From Anabaena lutea FACHB-196 (GTDB lineage: Bacteria > Cyanobacteriota > Cyanobacteriia > Cyanobacteriales > Nostocaceae): a stretch of 64,000 nt of DNA. Numbering within the stretch: position 1 is the first letter of the stretch; each line of letters opens with the position of its first letter. Shown here one piece after another: positions 61,990-64,000 of the stretch. The notes below the pieces were generated by a model. The model did not search any database. It saw only the letters and a list, made by a program, of their open reading frames with translations, and was not told where the DNA came from. The DNA is taken from assembly GCF_014698305.1 (NCBI RefSeq), contig NZ_JACJST010000017.1, forward strand, positions 1 through 64,000. The letters are read 5' to 3'. Made by a program: the position numbers and the translations under genes.

Positions 61990-62601
61990 ATGCATTTGAG
62001 CTTTTCTCAAGACATTAAGTCTTTACTCCAACGTTTAGCCCAACAGCCACTGACTCTTGGTCATATTTTGGCGGAAACTTCCGAACGGGGTTTTAGCTTG
62101 GTGATTGCATTATTAGTTTTGCCGTTTTTGTTTCCGATGCCACCGGGGTTGACTGGCCCTTTTGGTGGTGCTTGCTTAATATTATCATTGCAAATGGTTT
62201 TGGGCAGGCGATCGCCTTGGTTGCCCAAAAAAATCGCTAACTACCAGTTTCCTCGCGCTTTTGCTCAGATCATCTTACACAATCTACATCGGGTAACTAG
62301 GGTGTTAGAGAAAATTGCCCGTCCCCGATTGGCAAGAATAGCGAATAATCATTGGACTTGGCAATTGAATGGGCTTTGTATCTCTTGGTTGACATTGTTA
62401 CTAATTTTACCAATTCCCTTTACCAATCCTATCCCCACCGTGGCTATATTACTTTTGGCTGTTGCCACTATTGAGTCTGACGGTTTGCTAATGTGCATTA
62501 GCTACGTTTTTACGGCCTTGATTACTTTGTTATTTGGGTTTATTGGTTATGCACTGTGGTTAGCCCCCAATTTGCTGCCTGCGATTTTTTCTCCTGGCTA
62601 A
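61990..62601 (+). CDS. ExoD-family membrane protein
   Basis: 203 residues with three to four hydrophobic segments. LVIALLVLPFLFPMPPGLTG and WLTLLLILPIPFTNPIPTVA are the signature of ExoD proteins, linked to exopolysaccharide production in rhizobia. The biochemical role is unknown. ATG 61990 lies 39 bp behind the lipid kinase stop. Confidence 0.85.
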   Translation: MHLSFSQDIKSLLQRLAQQPLTLGHILAETSERGFSLVIALLVLPFLFPMPPGLTGPFGGACLILSLQMVLGRRSPWLPKKIANYQFPRAFAQIILHNLHRVTRVLEKIARPRLARIANNHWTWQLNGLCISWLTLLLILPIPFTNPIPTVAILLLAVATIESDGLLMCISYVFTALITLLFGFIGYALWLAPNLLPAIFSPG

Positions 62602-63203
62602 TGTCATCCTCTAACAGGATTTTAGATTTTGGATTGATTCCACGGATAACTCCGCTGGCACTGTACCATTAAGAAATTATTGGTCAGTAGATCACAAAAT
62701 TATCTGTTGAGGCTGGGTGTTCCTTAACTCGGCTTTAGATCAATGAAATTTGTTACAAATATATATACTATTCTTAGTTGTAAGCTGCTAATGTAGACTA
62801 TATAAAATAAAACACTAAAAAAAATCGAGTTAGGCAAATCAGTCATCCTAATTTTTTGTCCTATTTTCACTCAATCTGGAAAGGTTCTGTTTTTTAGAAA
62901 ACTGTTTTTACTAATAGAAATACACAATTAAGCAATCCAGTATTGCGAAAATAAAACCCCCAGCCATAAGGTGAGGGATATAATATAATTAAGGTGCATC
63001 TACTATTTTCTTATCCGTCTGAGTTCTAACCATCTCCGGAAGATTTCGGTTAGTCAAAGGATTTTTTGTATAGAACTTAGAAAAAGGTTTAGTTAAACCC
63101 CCAGTTTCCACTCTGAGGGCAATTAGTCAATTAAGGTATATATACTTCCGCCTGTGTTTTGGCTGAATCAGGACGAATTTAGCCTCCTTGCATCCAAAAC
63201 CGA
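62602..63203. other. Intergenic region, no gene seen
   Basis: 602 bp between convergent exoD and aroB. AT-rich, with an AAATTTGTTACAAATATATA stretch and a CCCCCAGCCATAAGGTGAGG segment, but no convincing terminator, repeat family or reading frame. Confidence 0.5.
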
Positions 63204-64000
63204 TCATTGCATTTTCTGCAATACTAGTCGAACCGTATCTGATGTCACCTCGTCGGTAACTTTCACTTCACCAATTTGGGTTGGTAACACAAAGCGAACT
63301 TTACCGGATTTGACTTTTTTATCTAATTGCAAAGCATCAATAATCGCTTCAATATCTAAATCTGCTGGTAATTGTGTTGGTAAACCGGCTTTTTTAATTA
63401 AGGCGTTTTGACGTTCTGTGTCTACTTTTTGCCACAGACCCAATTCTACGGCAATTTCCCCTGCGGCTACCATACCAATTCCTACGGCTTCACCGTGTTT
63501 TAGCAGACGATAGCCTGTTAAGCTTTCTACTGCATGACCGATAGTATGACCATAGTTAAGAATTGCCCGTAATCCAGATTCTTTTTCATCTTTGCTGACA
63601 ACATCTGCTTTCGCTTGACAAGAATGGGTTATTATGTAATTTATCAGGTCGGATTTTACATAGCGGAGTTGGTCAAGGTGTTTACTCGCTTCCAATTGGG
63701 TGAACAATTCAGCGTTCCAAATTACGCCGTACTTGATTACCTCCGCCATTCCCGCCCGAAACTCTCGCACTGGCAGAGTTTTTAAGACTTCTGGGTCAAT
63801 TACAACCTGGCGCGGTTGATGAAATGCGCCAATTAAGTTTTTACCGTAGGGATGATTTACGCCGGTTTTACCGCCAATTGCCGAATCTACCATTGCTAAG
63901 AGACTGGTAGGAATTTGCACCACATTAATTCCTCTCAACCATGTAGCGGCGGCAAACCCAGTCATATCACCGATAACGCCTCCCCCCAAAGCCACCATTG
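63204..64000 (-). CDS. aroB: 3-dehydroquinate synthase, 5' end cut by the window
   Basis: The visible 264+ residues are the C-terminal two thirds of AroB, which makes 3-dehydroquinate from DAHP in the shikimate pathway with NAD+ and a metal. The NAD site [19 protein letters not shown] is at the cut edge. Next come the substrate segment [20 protein letters not shown] and the metal ligands in [16 protein letters not shown] and [11 protein letters not shown]. The C-terminus is complete (VRLVLQKMQ). The gene continues beyond base 64000. Confidence 0.95.
   Translation of the reverse strand, partial: MVALGGGVIGDMTGFAAATWLRGINVVQIPTSLLAMVDSAIGGKTGVNHPYGKNLIGAFHQPRQVVIDPEVLKTLPVREFRAGMAEVIKYGVIWNAELFTQLEASKHLDQLRYVKSDLINYIITHSCQAKADVVSKDEKESGLRAILNYGHTIGHAVESLTGYRLLKHGEAVGIGMVAAGEIAVELGLWQKVDTERQNALIKKAGLPTQLPADLDIEAIIDALQLDKKVKSGKVRFVLPTQIGEVKVTDEVTSDTVRLVLQKMQ

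Overview
The window looks like chromosomal DNA of a filamentous, heterocyst-forming type cyanobacterium (Nostoc/Anabaena group). Evidence: many GCGATCGC (HIP1-like) sites, heptamer-type short tandem repeats, dispersed palindromic repeats and MITEs, and genes typical of cyanobacteria (LdpA, Ycf45-like R3H ATPase, an aerobic-type cobG-H-I-J cobalamin block behind a cobalamin riboswitch, CmpABCD, SbtAB). No rRNA or tRNA gene was recognised. Base composition is about 40-43% GC by eye, except sbtAB, which is clearly richer.

Layout. (1) 0-10 kb: minus-strand ldpA and ycf45-like genes, murT, a thioredoxin-fold thylakoid protein, and an RND efflux pump whose adaptor gene is reduced to a 3' remnant between two MITEs. 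(2) 10-19 kb: cobL (minus), a HigBA-type toxin-antitoxin pair, then a cobalamin riboswitch driving cobG, cobH, cobI and cobJ. (3) 19-23 kb: a pentapeptide-repeat protein, a fibrillin-like protein, an SGNH hydrolase and a 46-residue membrane protein, separated by repeats. (4) 23-37 kb: an uncharacterised integrative element. It has a nine-gene minus-strand operon around an 896-residue coiled-coil/membrane protein, a minimal tyrosine recombinase with a near-perfect inverted repeat upstream, a ribbon-helix-helix regulator with paired operators, a run of small overlapping plus-strand genes, and an IS110-family DEDD transposase preceded by a hairpin-rich leader that could be a bridge RNA. (5) 37-40 kb: a fusion of a PlsY-like membrane domain with PEP-synthase-type domains. 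(6) 40-49 kb: inorganic-carbon uptake, cmpABCD then sbtAB. Three copies of the last 27-28 codons of cmpD bracket the two operons and mark past recombination. (7) 50-60 kb: an azol(in)e RiPP (TOMM) cluster. It has a precursor with a 16-cysteine core, an E1-like/RRE partner, a YcaO cyclodehydratase ending in PxPxP, a SagB-type dehydrogenase and a divergent ABC exporter, flanked by a MacA/MacB-like pair that lacks its ATPase. (8) 60-64 kb: a diacylglycerol-kinase-like lipid kinase, an ExoD protein and the 3' part of aroB.

How genes work together. The cob genes form one riboswitch-controlled pathway segment. CmpABCD (ATP-driven) and SbtA with its PII-like partner SbtB are complementary bicarbonate uptake systems placed side by side. 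In the RiPP cluster the peptide is made in excess by a terminator behind its gene, recognised by the RRE of the E1-like protein, cyclised by YcaO, oxidised by SagB and probably exported by the divergent ABC protein. The most novel-looking parts are the 23-37 kb element, the Cys-rich TOMM cluster and the cmpD-tail/sbtAB recombination structure. All assignments come from reading the sequence and from recalled family features; no database search was run.
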